Positions 47,898 through 58,445 of a stretch of 64,000 nt of DNA are shown piece after piece. The position numbers were made by a program, and so were the translations under genes. Origin of the DNA: Pantoea cypripedii (GTDB lineage Bacteria; Pseudomonadota; Gammaproteobacteria; Enterobacterales; Enterobacteriaceae); assembly GCF_002095535.1 (NCBI RefSeq), contig NZ_MLJI01000001.1, forward strand, positions 567,604 through 631,603. The letters are read 5' to 3'. Within the stretch, counting starts at the first letter, position 1. Each line of letters opens with the position of its first letter. The notes under the pieces were generated by a model. That model had not been told where the DNA came from and did not search any database. It worked only from the letters and a program-made list of their open reading frames with translations.

Positions 47898-48833
47898 TTA
47901 CAGGGCCAGGTCGCGATTCAGGACCAGCGCCAGCAGCGCCTGGCGGGCGAAGATGCCGTTACCCGCCTGCTGGAAATACCAGGCGTGTGGCGTGCTATCG
48001 ACGTCGGTGGTGATCTCATCAATGCGGGGCAGCGGATGCAGCACCTTCATATTGTCGCGTGCCCCTACCAGGTCGCTGGCGCGCAGAATGAACTGGGCCT
48101 TAACGTTGGCGTATTCCGACGGGTCGAGACGCTCTTTCTGCACGCGTGTCATATACAGGATATCCAGCTGCGGCAGCACTTCTTCGATGCTGTCATGACG
48201 TGACCAGCTGATGTTGCGTTCATCCAGCATATCGGTGATGTAAGACGGCATCGCCAGCGCATCAGGGGCGATAAAGAAGAAGCGGTTGCCGTCGAATTTT
48301 GCCAGCGCCTGAGTCAGGGAATGCACGGTACGGCCATATTTCAGGTCACCGACCATCGCCACATTCAGGTTATCCAGACGGCTCTGGGTTTCGCGAATGG
48401 TAAACAGGTCGAGCAGGGTTTGGGTCGGATGCTGGTTGGCACCGTCACCGGCATTAAGAATCGGCACGCCGCCGGAAAACTCGGTCGCAAGGCGAGCGGC
48501 CCCTTCCTGCGGATGGCGCATCACGATGGCATCAACATAGGTGCCAATCACCGAGATGGTATCGGCAAGCGTTTCACCTTTCTTACCGAGCGAAGTGTTG
48601 CTGCCGTCAGCAAAACCCACCACCGAGGCACCGAGGCGATGGATGGCGGTTTCGAACGACAGGCGGGTACGCGTCGAGGCTTCAAAGAAGCAGCTGGCAA
48701 TCACGTTGTGCTTCAGCAGCTCTGGCTGTGGATGCGCTTTCAGCTGTGCAGCGGTATGCAGTACCAGCTCCAGCTCGTCGCGGCTGAGATCGTTAATAGA
48801 AATAATGTGCTTACGATATAGCGGGTTGGCCAT
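47898..48833 (-). CDS. pyrB: Aspartate carbamoyltransferase catalytic chain PyrB
   Basis: This 311-residue enzyme catalyses the committed step of pyrimidine synthesis, joining carbamoyl phosphate and aspartate. The phosphate-binding motif STRTR is near residues 53-57, with the [12 protein letters not shown] block near 134-145 and the LPR loop near 265. It is the same length as in E. coli. Expression should be set by the upstream pyrL leader and attenuator. Confidence 0.98.
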   Translation of the reverse strand: MANPLYRKHIISINDLSRDELELVLHTAAQLKAHPQPELLKHNVIASCFFEASTRTRLSFETAIHRLGASVVGFADGSNTSLGKKGETLADTISVIGTYVDAIVMRHPQEGAARLATEFSGGVPILNAGDGANQHPTQTLLDLFTIRETQSRLDNLNVAMVGDLKYGRTVHSLTQALAKFDGNRFFFIAPDALAMPSYITDMLDERNISWSRHDSIEEVLPQLDILYMTRVQKERLDPSEYANVKAQFILRASDLVGARDNMKVLHPLPRIDEITTDVDSTPHAWYFQQAGNGIFARQALLALVLNRDLAL

Positions 48834-48865
48834 AGCTCTCTCCTCTGCGCTGCCGGATGACGGAC

Positions 48866-48897
48866 AAAAAAAGCCCCTGCTTAAGGGGCTTTTTTTG
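48866..48897 (-). terminator. pyrBI attenuator
   Basis: On the minus strand the stem agcccc/ggggct is flanked by seven A and seven T, a strong intrinsic terminator 33 bp before pyrB. The pyrL reading frame ends inside it. In E. coli, low UTP slows polymerase so that ribosomes on the leader block this hairpin and allow pyrBI expression. Confidence 0.93.
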
Positions 48898-48982
48898 CGA
48901 TCGATTGATGACGGAAAGAAACAGATGCGCCGCCAGCTTTCTGGCGTAATGGAGCGTCAAATTGTGCGCTGCGCTGTTGCAT
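48881..48982 (-). CDS. pyrL: pyrBI operon leader peptide PyrL
   Basis: A 33-codon frame starts at an ATG with a strong GGGAGGA site and stops with TAA inside the attenuator loop. The coding stretch contains a T-rich run (tgtttctttcc on the mRNA-like strand) that could act as the UTP-sensitive pause. E. coli PyrL has 44 residues and a different sequence; the place, ribosome site and overlap with the terminator identify it. Its N-terminus is [10 protein letters not shown]. Confidence 0.85.
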   Translation of the reverse strand: MQQRSAQFDAPLRQKAGGASVSFRHQSIAKKAP

Positions 48983-49007
48983 GCTTCCTCCCGGCAAATT
49001 GTGGCGC

Positions 49008-49035
49008 ATTATACGCATTCACTGATTTGCATCAA
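49008..49035 (-). promoter_or_regulatory. Sigma-70 promoter for pyrL-pyrB-pyrI
   Basis: On the minus strand TTGATG (49030-49035) and a perfect TATAAT (49008-49013) are 16 bp apart, about 25 bp upstream of the pyrL start. Confidence 0.8.
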
Positions 49036-49075
49036 GCAAAAATCGCGGCGAGGTAAACGTTTGCCCTGGCGGCTG

Positions 49076-50083
49076 TTACGGCTGCCCCAGCGTGGCGACC
49101 ATCACCGCTTTGATGGTGTGCATACGGTTCTCTGCCTGATCAAATACGATGCTGTGCTCCGACTCAAACACGTCATTGCTGACTTCCATGCCGTCTTGCA
49201 GACCGTACTGCTCGGCCATCTGGTGTCCGAGGGTGGTTTGATCGTCGTGGAAGGCGGGCAGGCAGTGCAGGAATTTAACCTGCGGATTGCCGGTGAGCGC
49301 CAGCATCGCGCTGTTGACCTGATACGGGCGCAGCAGGGCGATACGATCGGCCCATACCGATTTGGCTTCGCCCATCGATACCCATACGTCAGTGTAGATG
49401 AAATCGGCACCCTGCACGCCTTCGGCGATATCTTCCGTCAGGGTAATTTTGCCACCGGTTTTCTGTGCCGCCACACGGCACTGCTCCACCAGTTGTTCTT
49501 CCGGCCAGCAGCCTTTCGGTGCCACCAGACGCAGATCCAGCCCGACCAGCGCTGCCGCTTCCAGCATGCTGTTGCCCATGTTGTTGCGGGCGTCACCGAC
49601 GTACACCAGCGTCATTTCGCTCAGGGATTTTTGCGGCAGATGTTCCTGCATGGTGAGGAGATCCGCCAGCAGCTGCGTCGGATGGAACTCGGTGGTCAGC
49701 CCGTTCCATACCGGCACGCCAGCATATTCGGCAAGGGTTTCCACCAGCGCCTGGCCGTAGCCACGGTACTGGATGCCGTCATACATGCGTCCCAGCACGC
49801 GCGCGGTATCTTTCATCGACTCTTTATGGCCGATCTGGCTGCCGCTCGGGCCGAGGTAAGTGACGTTAGCACCCTGGTCGTAAGCGGCAACTTCGAAAGA
49901 GCAACGGGTACGGGTCGAGTCTTTTTCGAAGATGAGCGCGATGTTTTTACCTTTCAGGTACTGCGTTTCGCTGGCGTTTTTCTTTGCGTGTTTTAATTCA
50001 CCGGCAAGACTTAACAGGTAATCAATTTCTGCTGGGGTGAAATCCAGCAATCTCAGGAAATGACGTTGATTCAGCTGACTCAT
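49076..50083 (-). CDS. argI: Ornithine carbamoyltransferase
   Basis: This 335-residue enzyme forms citrulline from ornithine and carbamoyl phosphate in arginine synthesis. The carbamoyl phosphate site STRTRCSFE lies near residues 56-64, [11 protein letters not shown] near 134, and the ornithine site HCLPAFHD near 273. Its place beside pyrB and rraB matches argI of E. coli; species with one copy often call it argF. Two ARG boxes cover the promoter, so arginine repression through ArgR is expected. Confidence 0.97.
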   Translation of the reverse strand: MSQLNQRHFLRLLDFTPAEIDYLLSLAGELKHAKKNASETQYLKGKNIALIFEKDSTRTRCSFEVAAYDQGANVTYLGPSGSQIGHKESMKDTARVLGRMYDGIQYRGYGQALVETLAEYAGVPVWNGLTTEFHPTQLLADLLTMQEHLPQKSLSEMTLVYVGDARNNMGNSMLEAAALVGLDLRLVAPKGCWPEEQLVEQCRVAAQKTGGKITLTEDIAEGVQGADFIYTDVWVSMGEAKSVWADRIALLRPYQVNSAMLALTGNPQVKFLHCLPAFHDDQTTLGHQMAEQYGLQDGMEVSNDVFESEHSIVFDQAENRMHTIKAVMVATLGQP

Positions 50084-50107
50084 ACAGCTCTCCGTGTGAT
50101 CATCATA

Positions 50108-50146
50108 AATGAATTAAAATTCAATCTAACCGTATGAATATGCATT
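50108..50146 (-). promoter_or_regulatory. Tandem ARG boxes (ArgR operator)
   Basis: Box 1 (50108-50125) has the perfect palindromic core tgaattaaaattca. Box 2 (50129-50146) is weaker, with halves cgtat and atgca. They are 3 bp apart, the standard spacing for an ArgR hexamer. They overlap a plausible promoter on the minus strand (TTGAAA then TTAGAT). Confidence 0.82.
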
Positions 50147-50247
50147 TTCAACCCCGACGTTAAGAAACTTTGTGTTTTGAGTAGTGGCGCGCGAGGCAGT
50201 GTGGGAAAATAATTGCATTCATTGCCGAACATTTTGAGGACATCACC

Positions 50248-50670
50248 ATGGCATACGAAGCATTGCTGGAAGAACAACGCGAAGAGACGCGGTTGATCAT
50301 TGATGAATTACTGGAAGATGGCAGCGATCCGGATGCGCTCTACACCATCGAGCATCATCTCTCCTGCAACAATTTTGACTCGCTGGAAAAAGCAGCGGTT
50401 GATGCCTTCAAGCTGGGCTACGAAGTCACCGAGCCGGAGGAACTGGAGCTGGAAGATGGCAGCACGGTGATGTGTGTCGATATTCTGAGCGAAGCGGCGT
50501 TGAAACCCGAGCTGATCGATGCGCAGGTTGAGCAACTGGTGAACCTGGCGGGTAAATACAACGTCGATTACGACGGCTGGGGAACCTATTTTGAAGACCC
50601 GGATGCTGAAGACGAAGATGACGACGGCGACTTTATCGACGATGAAGACGACAACGGTGTGCGTCACTAA
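50248..50670 (+). CDS. rraB: Ribonuclease E inhibitor RraB
   Basis: This 140-residue acidic protein binds RNase E and changes degradosome activity. Blocks [20 protein letters not shown] near residues 8-27, [12 protein letters not shown] and [15 protein letters not shown] match the family, and the C-terminus is a run of Asp/Glu ending in NGVRH. E. coli RraB is 138 residues. It diverges from argI. Confidence 0.96.
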   Translation: MAYEALLEEQREETRLIIDELLEDGSDPDALYTIEHHLSCNNFDSLEKAAVDAFKLGYEVTEPEELELEDGSTVMCVDILSEAALKPELIDAQVEQLVNLAGKYNVDYDGWGTYFEDPDAEDEDDDGDFIDDEDDNGVRH

Positions 50671-50677
50671 GGCTTAA

Positions 50678-50697
50678 CGGGCGGCGCAGGCCGCCCG
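50678..50697 (+). other. Hairpin between rraB and miaE
   Basis: The palindrome cgggcggcgcaggccgcccg follows the rraB stop by 7 bp. No T-run follows. It could be a weak terminator or a stability element in an rraB-miaE transcript. Confidence 0.5.
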
Positions 50698-50728
50698 AAC
50701 TCAATTCCCCGCAAGACAAAGACAACCG

Positions 50729-51490
50729 ATGAATTACGCCCCGCTGTTAGAACCTATCCATCAGTTTCTGCATTGCCGCACGCCGCAGGCGTGGATTGAT
50801 GAAGCGCGCAAACCAGAAAATCTGACGTTGCTGCTGACCGATCATATGGTATGCGAGTTGAAAGCGGCACAAACCGCCGTCTGGCTGATTCGCAAATATG
50901 TCGCGGATAAGCCCAGTGGTGACGCCATTCTGGCGTGGCTACAGCCTTATGAAGATTTCATCTTTGGTGAAAATCACGACAGCAACTTTATCAACGCCCA
51001 TAAGAATCTGACCAAAAGTATCATCGTGCGTAATGAACTGCCGTGGGCGGATGATTTGGTGGAAAAGATGGTGCTGCTGATCAAAGAAGAGCTGCATCAT
51101 TTTTATCAGGTATGGGAAATCATGCAGGCGCGCGATCTGCCGTATCGCAAAATCACCGCCAGCCGCTACGCGAAGGGATTGCTGCGTGAAGTCACCACAC
51201 ATGAACCGGATACGCTGGTGGATAAGCTGATTTGTGGCGCTTACATTGAAGCGCGTTCCTGCGAACGTTTTGCCAGCCTGGCACCGTATCTGGATGAGCA
51301 ACTGGAGAAATTCTACATTTCCCTGCTGCGTTCAGAAGCACGTCATTACCAGGATTATCTGGCGCTGGCGGCGCAGATATCGCCGAAGGATATCGCACCA
51401 CGCGTACGCGCCATTGGTGAGGCAGAAGGGCGGTTAATCAGCGAACCGGATACGGAGCTGCGTTTTCATAGCGGTGTACCGACCTTCTGA
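50729..51490 (+). CDS. miaE: tRNA-(ms2io6A) hydroxylase MiaE
   Basis: This 253-residue non-haem diiron enzyme hydroxylates ms2i6A37 in tRNAs that read UNN codons. Ligand motifs of the ferritin-like fold are visible: EELHHFYQVWE near residue 115, EARSCERFAS near 170 and EARHYQDY near 203. E. coli lacks the gene; Salmonella carries it in the same region beside rraB. It converges on yjgM, with a dispersed repeat just after its stop. Confidence 0.93.
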   Translation: MNYAPLLEPIHQFLHCRTPQAWIDEARKPENLTLLLTDHMVCELKAAQTAVWLIRKYVADKPSGDAILAWLQPYEDFIFGENHDSNFINAHKNLTKSIIVRNELPWADDLVEKMVLLIKEELHHFYQVWEIMQARDLPYRKITASRYAKGLLREVTTHEPDTLVDKLICGAYIEARSCERFASLAPYLDEQLEKFYISLLRSEARHYQDYLALAAQISPKDIAPRVRAIGEAEGRLISEPDTELRFHSGVPTF

Positions 51491-51491
51491 C

Positions 51492-51561
51492 GTAGCGGCG
51501 CGATTTATCGCGCAATGTTTTTGGCGCGTGTACAAACCCGCGCGATAAATCGCGCGGCTAC
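51492..51561. repeat. Dispersed inverted repeat, copy 4 of 5
   Basis: The 5' arm starts 2 bp after the miaE stop. The 3' arm supplies the TAG stop (51558-51560) of yjgM on the minus strand. It lies between two convergent genes like copies 1-3. Confidence 0.9.
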
Positions 51562-52067
51562 AGGGTCCGTAGCATCCGTACTTCGCAATCCACATGCCCG
51601 GTGCAGCCCAGCGCTTCTTCAATCAGCGTAAAACCGAGCGATTCATATAACTTAATGGCACGCGTCAGGCTGCCGGTGGTTTCCAGATAACAGCGGCGAA
51701 ACCCCTGCTGGCGCGCATAATCCATCGCGCGCAGTGCCAGATCACGCGCCAGGCCAAAGCCGCGCACTTCCGGCATAAAGTACATCTTTTGCAATTCACA
51801 AATATCTGGCGCACTGCATGCCAGTGGTGCCACGCCGCCCCCGCCCAGCACCTTGCCCTGATGCTCGACAATCCAGTAGGCGCTGTTCGTTTCGCTATAC
51901 AACTCAAACAAACGATCCAGGTTGGGATCGGACACGGTATAGCCTTTGTCTGCGGTCAGACCGAACTCGGCAGACACCGCGCGAATCACCTGCGCAATCA
52001 GCGGATTATCGGCAGCAGTAATCGGGCGCACCTGAAGATTCAGTGGGGTGACGGTGGTCATTATCAT
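51558..52067 (-). CDS. yjgM: GNAT N-acetyltransferase YjgM
   Basis: This 169-residue GCN5-type acetyltransferase has GGGGVAPL and [21 protein letters not shown] (acetyl-CoA loop R-G-x-G-x-A near 98-104) and the C-terminal [15 protein letters not shown]. The last block closely matches E. coli YjgM. Two starts two codons apart (52067 and 52061) both fit the ggatga site. The stop codon is inside a dispersed repeat. The substrate is not known from the sequence. Confidence 0.92.
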   Translation of the reverse strand: MIMTTVTPLNLQVRPITAADNPLIAQVIRAVSAEFGLTADKGYTVSDPNLDRLFELYSETNSAYWIVEHQGKVLGGGGVAPLACSAPDICELQKMYFMPEVRGFGLARDLALRAMDYARQQGFRRCYLETTGSLTRAIKLYESLGFTLIEEALGCTGHVDCEVRMLRTL

Positions 52068-52077
52068 CTCATCCGAT

Positions 52078-52104
52078 ATAAAAAAGCCGGGCAGTGCCCG
52101 GCTT
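52078..52104 (-). terminator. Intrinsic terminator after valS
   Basis: On the minus strand the stem agccgggcactgcccggct is followed by six T. It ends the pepA-holC-valS transcript before yjgM. Confidence 0.9.
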
Positions 52105-52129
52105 CGGTTAAGCAGTTGGCCTGAAACGC

Positions 52130-54985
52130 TTACAATGCCGCAATCACGCCCTGCTGTTCAATCAGTTTTGCTTTCGATTGTTCCAGCTCTGCTGCACGCT
52201 CGCGCTCCTTCGCCACCACCGCTTCCGGTGCGCGGGCGACAAAGCCTTCGTTCGCCAGCTTGGTCTGGATCTTCTCGATCTCAACATCAAGCTTGGTCAG
52301 CTCTTTAGCCAGACGATCCAGCTCCGCGTCTTTGTTGACCAGATCCGCCATCGGGATCAGCAGCTCCGCGCCTTCAACGATCTTGGTCACCGATACCGGG
52401 CCTTTCTCGCCCGCAGGCAGAATGGTCAGGCTTTCCAGGCGCGCCAGACGCGACAGGAAGTTGCGGTTCTCTTCCACGCGACGCAGCGCCGCAGGGGAGC
52501 AATCACGCAGCAGCACATCCAGCGGCTTGCTCAGTGCGATGTTCATTTCGGCACGGATATTACGTACCGCGACAATCGCCTGCTTCATCCACTCGATATC
52601 CGCTTTGGCCACGGCATCTTCTTTCGCCGCATCGTACTGCGGGAACGGTTGCAGCATGATGGTATCGTCGCTGATATTTTTCAGGCCTTTGACACGCTGC
52701 CAGATGGTTTCGGTGATAAACGGAATAATCGGGTGCGCCAGGCGCAGCAACGCTTCCAGCACGGTGACCAGCGTATTACGCGTGCCGCGCAGTTCCGCTT
52801 CGCTGCCGCTGTTCATCACTGGCTTGGTCAGCTCCAGATACCAGTCACAGAACTGGTTCCAGGTGAAGTCGTACAGCAGGTTCGCCGCGATATCGAAACG
52901 ATAGCTGTCCAGCGCTTCACGATAGGCTTTCACCGTGCTGTTGAACTCGGTCAGGATCCAGCGATCCGCCAGCGACAGCTTCATTTCGCCGCCGTTCTGA
53001 CCACAATCCTGATCTTCGGTGTTCATCAGCACAAAGCGGCTGGCGTTCCACAGCTTGTTACAGAAGTTGCGGTAGCCTTCCAGGCGCTTCATATCCCAGT
53101 TGATGTCGCGGCCGGTTGACGCCAGTGCCGCCAGGGTAAAGCGCAGGGCGTCGGTGCCTGATGGCACGATCCCGTCCGGGAACTGCTTCTCGGTGCGTTT
53201 ACGGATTTTATCCGCCAGCTGCGGCTGCATCATGTTGCCGGTACGTTTTTCCAGCAGATCTTCCAGCGAAATGCCGTCAACCATATCCAGCGGATCGATG
53301 ACGTTACCTTTCGACTTGGACATCTTCTGTCCTTCTTCGTCGCGGATCAGGCCGGTGATATACACGGTCTTGAACGGCACCTGCGGTTTGCCGTCTTCAT
53401 CTTTCATGAAGTGCATGGTCAGCATGATCATGCGGGCAATCCAGAAGAAGATGATGTCGAAGCCACTCACCAGCACGCTGGTCGGGTGGAAGGTACGCAG
53501 CGCTTCGGTGTTCTCCGGCCAGCCGAGGGTCGAGAAGGTCCACAGGCCGGAAGAGAACCAGGTATCCAGCACGTCTTCGTCCTGGCGCAGCGCGATGTCG
53601 GCAGCCAGATTATTTTCCTGACGAACTTCCTCTTCGGTGCGACCTACGTACACGTTGCCGTGGTTGTCGTACCAGGCCGGGATGCGATGACCCCACCACA
53701 GCTGACGGGAAATACACCAGTCCTGAATATCACGCATCCAGGAGAAATACATGTTTTCGTACTGCTTCGGCACAAACTGGATGTCGCCGTTTTCCACTGC
53801 TTCCACCGCGACTTTCGCCAGCGGGGCAGTGCGCACGTACCATTGGTCGGTCAGCATGGGCTCGATCACCACACCACCACGGTCGCCGTAAGGAACGGTC
53901 AGATCGTGAGGTTTGACCTCATCCAGCAGGCCGAGTGCGTCAACCGCAGCCACCATCGCTTTACGCGCGGCAAAACGTTCCATGTTCTGGAACTGCGCCG
54001 GGATTTCGTTGCTGTACACATCGGTTTCTTCACCGTTGGTGTCCAGCACTTCGGCGGTGACACGGATATCGCCATCGAAAGTCAGGATGTTGATCATCGG
54101 CAGCGCGTGACGACGACCGACTTCGTAGTCGTTAAAGTCGTGCGCCGGGGTGATCTTCACGCAACCGGTGCCTTTTTCCATATCGGCGTGATCATCACCG
54201 ACGATCGGAATGCGACGGTTGACCAGCGGCAGGATCAGTTCTTTGCCGATCAGATCTTTGTAGCGCGGATCTTCCGGGTTCACTGCCACACCGGTATCGC
54301 CCAGCAGGGTTTCCGGACGGGTGGTGGCGACCACCAGATAATCTTTACCTTCCGCGGTTTTGGCACCATCGGCCAGCGGATAGCGGATATGCCACATGGA
54401 ACCTTTGGTTTCACGGTTCTCCACTTCAAGGTCAGAAATGGCGGTACGCAGTTTCGGATCCCAGTTCACCAGGCGCTTGCCACGGTAAATCAGGTTCTCT
54501 TTGTACAGGCGTACAAACACTTCTTTCACGGCATTGGAAAGCCCTTCATCCATGGTGAAGCGCTCGCGCTCCCAGTCAACCGAGTTGCCGAGGCGACGCA
54601 TCTGACGGGAGATATTGCCGCCAGATTCCGCTTTCCACTGCCAGATTTTGTCGATAAAGGCGTCGCGACCGTAATCCTGACGCGTTTTGCCTTCTTCAGC
54701 CGCGATTTTGCGCTCAACCACCATCTGGGTAGCGATACCCGCGTGGTCAGTACCGGCCTGCCACAGGGTGTTTTTACCCTGCATACGCTGGTAGCGAATC
54801 ATGGTGTCCATGATGGTCTGCTGGAAGGCGTGACCCATATGCAAGCTGCCGGTGACGTTCGGCGGCGGGATCATGATGCAAAAGCTTTCCTGGCTGGTAT
54901 CGCCATTGGGTTTAAAGTAGCCCTGCTGTTCCCAGTGCTCGTAGAGCGGCTGCTCGATATCTTGCGGGTTATATGTCTTTTCCAT
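52130..54985 (-). CDS. valS: Valine-tRNA ligase
   Basis: This 951-residue class I synthetase is exactly the E. coli length. The HIGH-type motif is in [15 protein letters not shown] near residues 41-55, the CP1 editing domain spans about 200-350, KMSKS is in [10 protein letters not shown] near 553, and a C-terminal coiled coil (about 885-951) binds tRNA. It starts 5 bp after holC, so pepA, holC and valS form one operon, as in E. coli. Confidence 0.99.
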   Translation of the reverse strand: MEKTYNPQDIEQPLYEHWEQQGYFKPNGDTSQESFCIMIPPPNVTGSLHMGHAFQQTIMDTMIRYQRMQGKNTLWQAGTDHAGIATQMVVERKIAAEEGKTRQDYGRDAFIDKIWQWKAESGGNISRQMRRLGNSVDWERERFTMDEGLSNAVKEVFVRLYKENLIYRGKRLVNWDPKLRTAISDLEVENRETKGSMWHIRYPLADGAKTAEGKDYLVVATTRPETLLGDTGVAVNPEDPRYKDLIGKELILPLVNRRIPIVGDDHADMEKGTGCVKITPAHDFNDYEVGRRHALPMINILTFDGDIRVTAEVLDTNGEETDVYSNEIPAQFQNMERFAARKAMVAAVDALGLLDEVKPHDLTVPYGDRGGVVIEPMLTDQWYVRTAPLAKVAVEAVENGDIQFVPKQYENMYFSWMRDIQDWCISRQLWWGHRIPAWYDNHGNVYVGRTEEEVRQENNLAADIALRQDEDVLDTWFSSGLWTFSTLGWPENTEALRTFHPTSVLVSGFDIIFFWIARMIMLTMHFMKDEDGKPQVPFKTVYITGLIRDEEGQKMSKSKGNVIDPLDMVDGISLEDLLEKRTGNMMQPQLADKIRKRTEKQFPDGIVPSGTDALRFTLAALASTGRDINWDMKRLEGYRNFCNKLWNASRFVLMNTEDQDCGQNGGEMKLSLADRWILTEFNSTVKAYREALDSYRFDIAANLLYDFTWNQFCDWYLELTKPVMNSGSEAELRGTRNTLVTVLEALLRLAHPIIPFITETIWQRVKGLKNISDDTIMLQPFPQYDAAKEDAVAKADIEWMKQAIVAVRNIRAEMNIALSKPLDVLLRDCSPAALRRVEENRNFLSRLARLESLTILPAGEKGPVSVTKIVEGAELLIPMADLVNKDAELDRLAKELTKLDVEIEKIQTKLANEGFVARAPEAVVAKERERAAELEQSKAKLIEQQGVIAAL

Positions 54986-54990
54986 TTCTG

Positions 54991-55449
54991 CTATGTCGTT
55001 TGCGGCTGTGGTGGTGTCGCCGTATTCAATTGGAAACCAACGCTGCGATACGCTTTGTAGCGGTCACGCGCCAGTTGTTTCTGGGATTCTTCGTAAGGTA
55101 CGAAGTCTATCACTTCATGGAAAGCAGTAGCAAAATCTGCAAACTGCGGCAGCAGGCTGATCAGCAAATCGCGTGGCGAGCTGCCACGACGTTGCGGCCA
55201 CGCCAGTTCAACCGGTGCGCCATAACGCGGCCCTTCACCGGCCAGGTTATGCGGCACAAAGGCGTTGGCCGGGCGCTGCCATAATGCTTCATCCAGACGA
55301 TTCGCCTGCTGTTCATCGTTGCAGGCAATCAGGATGCGTTTGCCGTCACGCCAGCGTGCTTCGGCCAGATCGCACACCAGCGCTTCGATGGCGCTCAGGC
55401 CGTCGCTGGCAGTATCGGACTCCATCACATAAAAGGTGGCGTTTTTCAT
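54991..55449 (-). CDS. holC: DNA polymerase III chi subunit HolC
   Basis: This 152-residue protein is part of the clamp-loader complex and links it to single-strand binding protein. The family pattern is seen in ATFYVM at the start, [20 protein letters not shown] near residues 38-57 and [10 protein letters not shown] near 64-73. The C-terminus ([10 protein letters not shown]) is slightly longer than in E. coli (147). It lies between pepA and valS; a dispersed repeat precedes it. Confidence 0.95.
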   Translation of the reverse strand: MKNATFYVMESDTASDGLSAIEALVCDLAEARWRDGKRILIACNDEQQANRLDEALWQRPANAFVPHNLAGEGPRYGAPVELAWPQRRGSSPRDLLISLLPQFADFATAFHEVIDFVPYEESQKQLARDRYKAYRSVGFQLNTATPPQPQTT

Positions 55450-55495
55450 GGCGGGCTACATTCCATTAATGACATTGGGGCGCATTATGCGCCCT

Positions 55496-55560
55496 GTAGC
55501 GGCGCGATTCATCGCGCCTTTTTGTTCGAGGACAACATGCGCGATAAATCGCGCCGCTAC
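55496..55560. repeat. Dispersed inverted repeat, copy 5 of 5
   Basis: Arms gtagcggcgcgattcatcgc and gcgataaatcgcgccgctac enclose a 65-bp element. It starts 46 bp upstream of holC and ends 3 bp from the pepA stop. This is the only copy between genes on the same strand, so it may reduce read-through from pepA into holC-valS. Confidence 0.9.
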
Positions 55561-55563
55561 CAA

Positions 55564-57075
55564 TCAATCGTCGCCGTTCAGACCTGCACGATTCAGCAGG
55601 AACTGCGACAGCAGCGGCACCGGACGGCCGGTGGCACCTTTGGCTTTACCGGAACGCCAGGCGGTACCGGCGATATCCAGGTGGGCCCAGTTAAATTTGC
55701 GGGCAAAGCGTGCGAGGAAGCAGGCGGCAGTGATGGCACCACCAGGGCGGCCGCCAATGTTCGCCATATCGGCAAAATTGGATTCCAGCTGTTCCTGGTA
55801 CTCATCCGCCATCGGTAAACGCCAGGCGCGGTCGCCAGACTGTTCTGAAGCCCCGATCAGTTCGTGTGCCAGCGGATTATGGTTCGACATCAAACCACTG
55901 ACATGATGGCCCAGCGCAATTACGCAGGCACCGGTCAGGGTAGCGACGTCAATCACCACTTCCGGCTCGAAACGCTCAACGTAAGTCAGGGCATCACACA
56001 ACACCAGACGACCTTCGGCATCGGTGTTCAGCACTTCTACCGTCTGGCCTGACATGGTGGTCAACACATCACCCGGACGCATGGAACGGCCATCCGGCAT
56101 GTTTTCACAACCCGCCAGCACGCCGACCACGTTCAGCGGCAGATTCAGCTCCGCCACCATGCGCATCACGCCATAAACCGAGGCAGCGCCGCACATGTCG
56201 TACTTCATTTCATCCATGGCTTCGGCGGGTTTGATCGAGATACCGCCGGAATCGAAAGTCAGACCTTTACCGACAAGCACAATCGGACGTTCGTCCGGAT
56301 CGCTGCTGCCTTTGTATTCAATCACTGACATCAGCGATTCATTCTGCGAACCGGCACCGACGGCGAGATAGGCATTCATACCCAGCTCTTTCATCTGCTG
56401 TTCGCCAATCACGCGGGTGGTGACATTTTTGCTGAAGGCATCCGCCAGCTGGCGCGCCTGTGACGCCAGATAAGCGGCGTTACAAATATTTGGCGGCATA
56501 TTGCTGAGGTCTTTGGCGGCTTTCACGCCAGAGGCGACAGCCAGACCATGCTGAATAGCGCGTTCGCCGCTGGTCAGCTCACGACGCGTCGGCACGTTAA
56601 ACACCAGCTTACGCAGCGGGCGACGGGGTTCGACTTTGTTGCTTTTCAGCTGATCGAAGTTGTACAGCGCCTCTTTGGAGGTTTCGACTGCCTGACGCAC
56701 TTTCCAGTAGGTATTGCGGCCTTTAACGTGCAGCTCGGTCAGAAAGCATACCGCTTCCATCGAGCCGGTATCGTTCAGCGTGTTAATCGTTTTCTGAATA
56801 ACCTGCTTGTACTGACGCTCGTCCAGTTCGCGTTCTTTGCCGCAGCCGATCAGCAGGATGCGCTCGGAAAGAATATTTGGCACATGGTGCAGCAGCAGTG
56901 TCTGGCCCACTTTACCCTCAAGCTCACCGCGGCGCAGCAGGGCGCTGATGTAGCCGTCGCTGATCTTATCGAGCTGTTCGGCAATCGGTGACAGACGGCG
57001 CGGTTCGAAAACACCAACTACAATACAGGCGCTACGCTGTTTTTCCGGGCTACCGCTTTTTACACTGAACTCCAT
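55564..57075 (-). CDS. pepA: Leucyl aminopeptidase A (PepA/XerB)
   Basis: This 503-residue M17 aminopeptidase is the exact E. coli length. It cuts N-terminal residues from peptides and in E. coli also binds DNA in carAB control and in Xer recombination. The C-terminal metal site includes [15 protein letters not shown] near residue 270 and the signature NTDAEGRL near 352-359. The N-terminal domain is complete. It diverges from lptF over about 270 bp. Confidence 0.98.
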   Translation of the reverse strand: MEFSVKSGSPEKQRSACIVVGVFEPRRLSPIAEQLDKISDGYISALLRRGELEGKVGQTLLLHHVPNILSERILLIGCGKERELDERQYKQVIQKTINTLNDTGSMEAVCFLTELHVKGRNTYWKVRQAVETSKEALYNFDQLKSNKVEPRRPLRKLVFNVPTRRELTSGERAIQHGLAVASGVKAAKDLSNMPPNICNAAYLASQARQLADAFSKNVTTRVIGEQQMKELGMNAYLAVGAGSQNESLMSVIEYKGSSDPDERPIVLVGKGLTFDSGGISIKPAEAMDEMKYDMCGAASVYGVMRMVAELNLPLNVVGVLAGCENMPDGRSMRPGDVLTTMSGQTVEVLNTDAEGRLVLCDALTYVERFEPEVVIDVATLTGACVIALGHHVSGLMSNHNPLAHELIGASEQSGDRAWRLPMADEYQEQLESNFADMANIGGRPGGAITAACFLARFARKFNWAHLDIAGTAWRSGKAKGATGRPVPLLSQFLLNRAGLNGDD

Positions 57076-57344
57076 GCACTCTCCTGAATCTTAAAGACAA
57101 CGGCCGAAGCTGTCGTTAGAATGTAGCGCGCTCGTAACGCATTAAATTTGTTGCGACGCCATGACATTTAAACGCCGGCGGTCATAATGAGTTAGGGTGG
57201 CAATGTGTTGTTTTTTCACCACCCGGACGCGTTTGTCATACTATTTTAGCTGCGATGACGGCCATTGATGAAGAAAAATGGCTGATAAGCGTTGAAACTA
57301 GCGATTTTCCTGCAAAAAGACAAGTTATCACAGGCGTACTAAGC

Positions 57345-58445
57345 GTGATCATCATTAGATATCTGGTTCGGGAAACGCTCAAAAGCCAGCTGGCTATCCT
57401 GTTCATCCTGCTACTGATCTTCTTTTGTCAGAAGTTAGTGAGGATTCTGGGTGCCGCGGTGGATGGCGAAATCCCGACAAACCTGGTTCTGACATTGTTA
57501 GGACTTGGCGTGCCTGAAATGGCACAACTAATCCTGCCCCTAAGCCTGTTTCTGGCGATTTTAATGACCCTTGGGCGGCTGTACACCGAAAGTGAAATCA
57601 CGGTGATGCATGCCTGCGGCCTGGGTAAAAGCGTGCTGGTGAAAGCAGCTATGATCCTGATGCTGCTCACTTCCATCGTGGCAACCATCAACGTGGTATG
57701 GCTGGGTCCCTGGTCCTCGCGTTATCAGGATGAGGTGACGCAGAACGCGAAAGCCAACCCTGGTGCGGCGGCGCTGGCGGCAGGTCAATTCCAGACCTCC
57801 AGCGACGGCAATGCGGTGTTGTTCGTTGAAGACGTGAAGGGCAATCAGTTCGGCAACGTCTTCCTCGCGCAGCTGCGTCCGAAGGGCAATGCGCGTCCTT
57901 CCGTGGTGCTGGCCGACAGCGGCCATATGCAGCAACGTCCGGATGGCTCGCAGGTGGTGACGCTGGATAAAGGCACCCGCTTTGAAGGCACCGCGATGCT
58001 GCGGGATTTCCGCATTACCGACTTCGTCAATTATCAGGCGGTAGTGGGTTACAAAGAGGTGGTGCTGGATCCCAATGATTCCAGCCAGGCCGATATGCTC
58101 ACGCTGTGGCACAGCAAAGATCCTTCGTTTAACGCCGAGTTTAACTGGCGTCTGACGCTGGTGTTTGCGGTGCTGGTGATGGCGTTGATGGTGGTGCCGC
58201 TTAGCGTGGTGAACCCGCGCCAGGGCCGAGTGCTGTCGATGCTGCCCGCTATGCTGCTGTATCTGATCTTCTTCCTGCTACAAAGCTCGCTGCGGTCGAA
58301 TGCGGCAAAAGGCAAGTTCGATCCGGCGATTTGGATGTGGGTGGTTAACTTCGCGTATCTGGCGCTGGCGATCGGCCTGAACCTGTGGGATACGGTGCCG
58401 ATGCGCCGCATCCGCGCCCGTTTTAGCCGTGGAGGGTCAGTGTGA
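57345..58445 (+). CDS. lptF: LPS export ABC transporter permease LptF
   Basis: This 366-residue inner-membrane permease, with LptG and the ATPase LptB, extracts lipopolysaccharide and passes it to LptC-A-D. Three helices lie near residues 10-30, 55-75 and 100-120, followed by a periplasmic beta-jellyroll domain and three more helices near 270-355. The start is a GTG at 57345 (IIIRYLVRET), giving the exact E. coli length; the open frame continues 30 codons upstream without homology. It overlaps lptG at its TGA. Confidence 0.96.
   Translation: MIIIRYLVRETLKSQLAILFILLLIFFCQKLVRILGAAVDGEIPTNLVLTLLGLGVPEMAQLILPLSLFLAILMTLGRLYTESEITVMHACGLGKSVLVKAAMILMLLTSIVATINVVWLGPWSSRYQDEVTQNAKANPGAAALAAGQFQTSSDGNAVLFVEDVKGNQFGNVFLAQLRPKGNARPSVVLADSGHMQQRPDGSQVVTLDKGTRFEGTAMLRDFRITDFVNYQAVVGYKEVVLDPNDSSQADMLTLWHSKDPSFNAEFNWRLTLVFAVLVMALMVVPLSVVNPRQGRVLSMLPAMLLYLIFFLLQSSLRSNAAKGKFDPAIWMWVVNFAYLALAIGLNLWDTVPMRRIRARFSRGGSV

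Noticed and set aside
53411-55060. A 549-codon open frame antisense to valS and the end of holC
   Set aside because: It has no domain pattern, is rich in His/Arg/Val as expected for a mirror frame, and valS is fully conserved.
57255-57344. Thirty-codon upstream extension of lptF
   Set aside because: It is not membrane-like and has no similarity to LptF; the GTG at 57345 gives the standard 366 residues.
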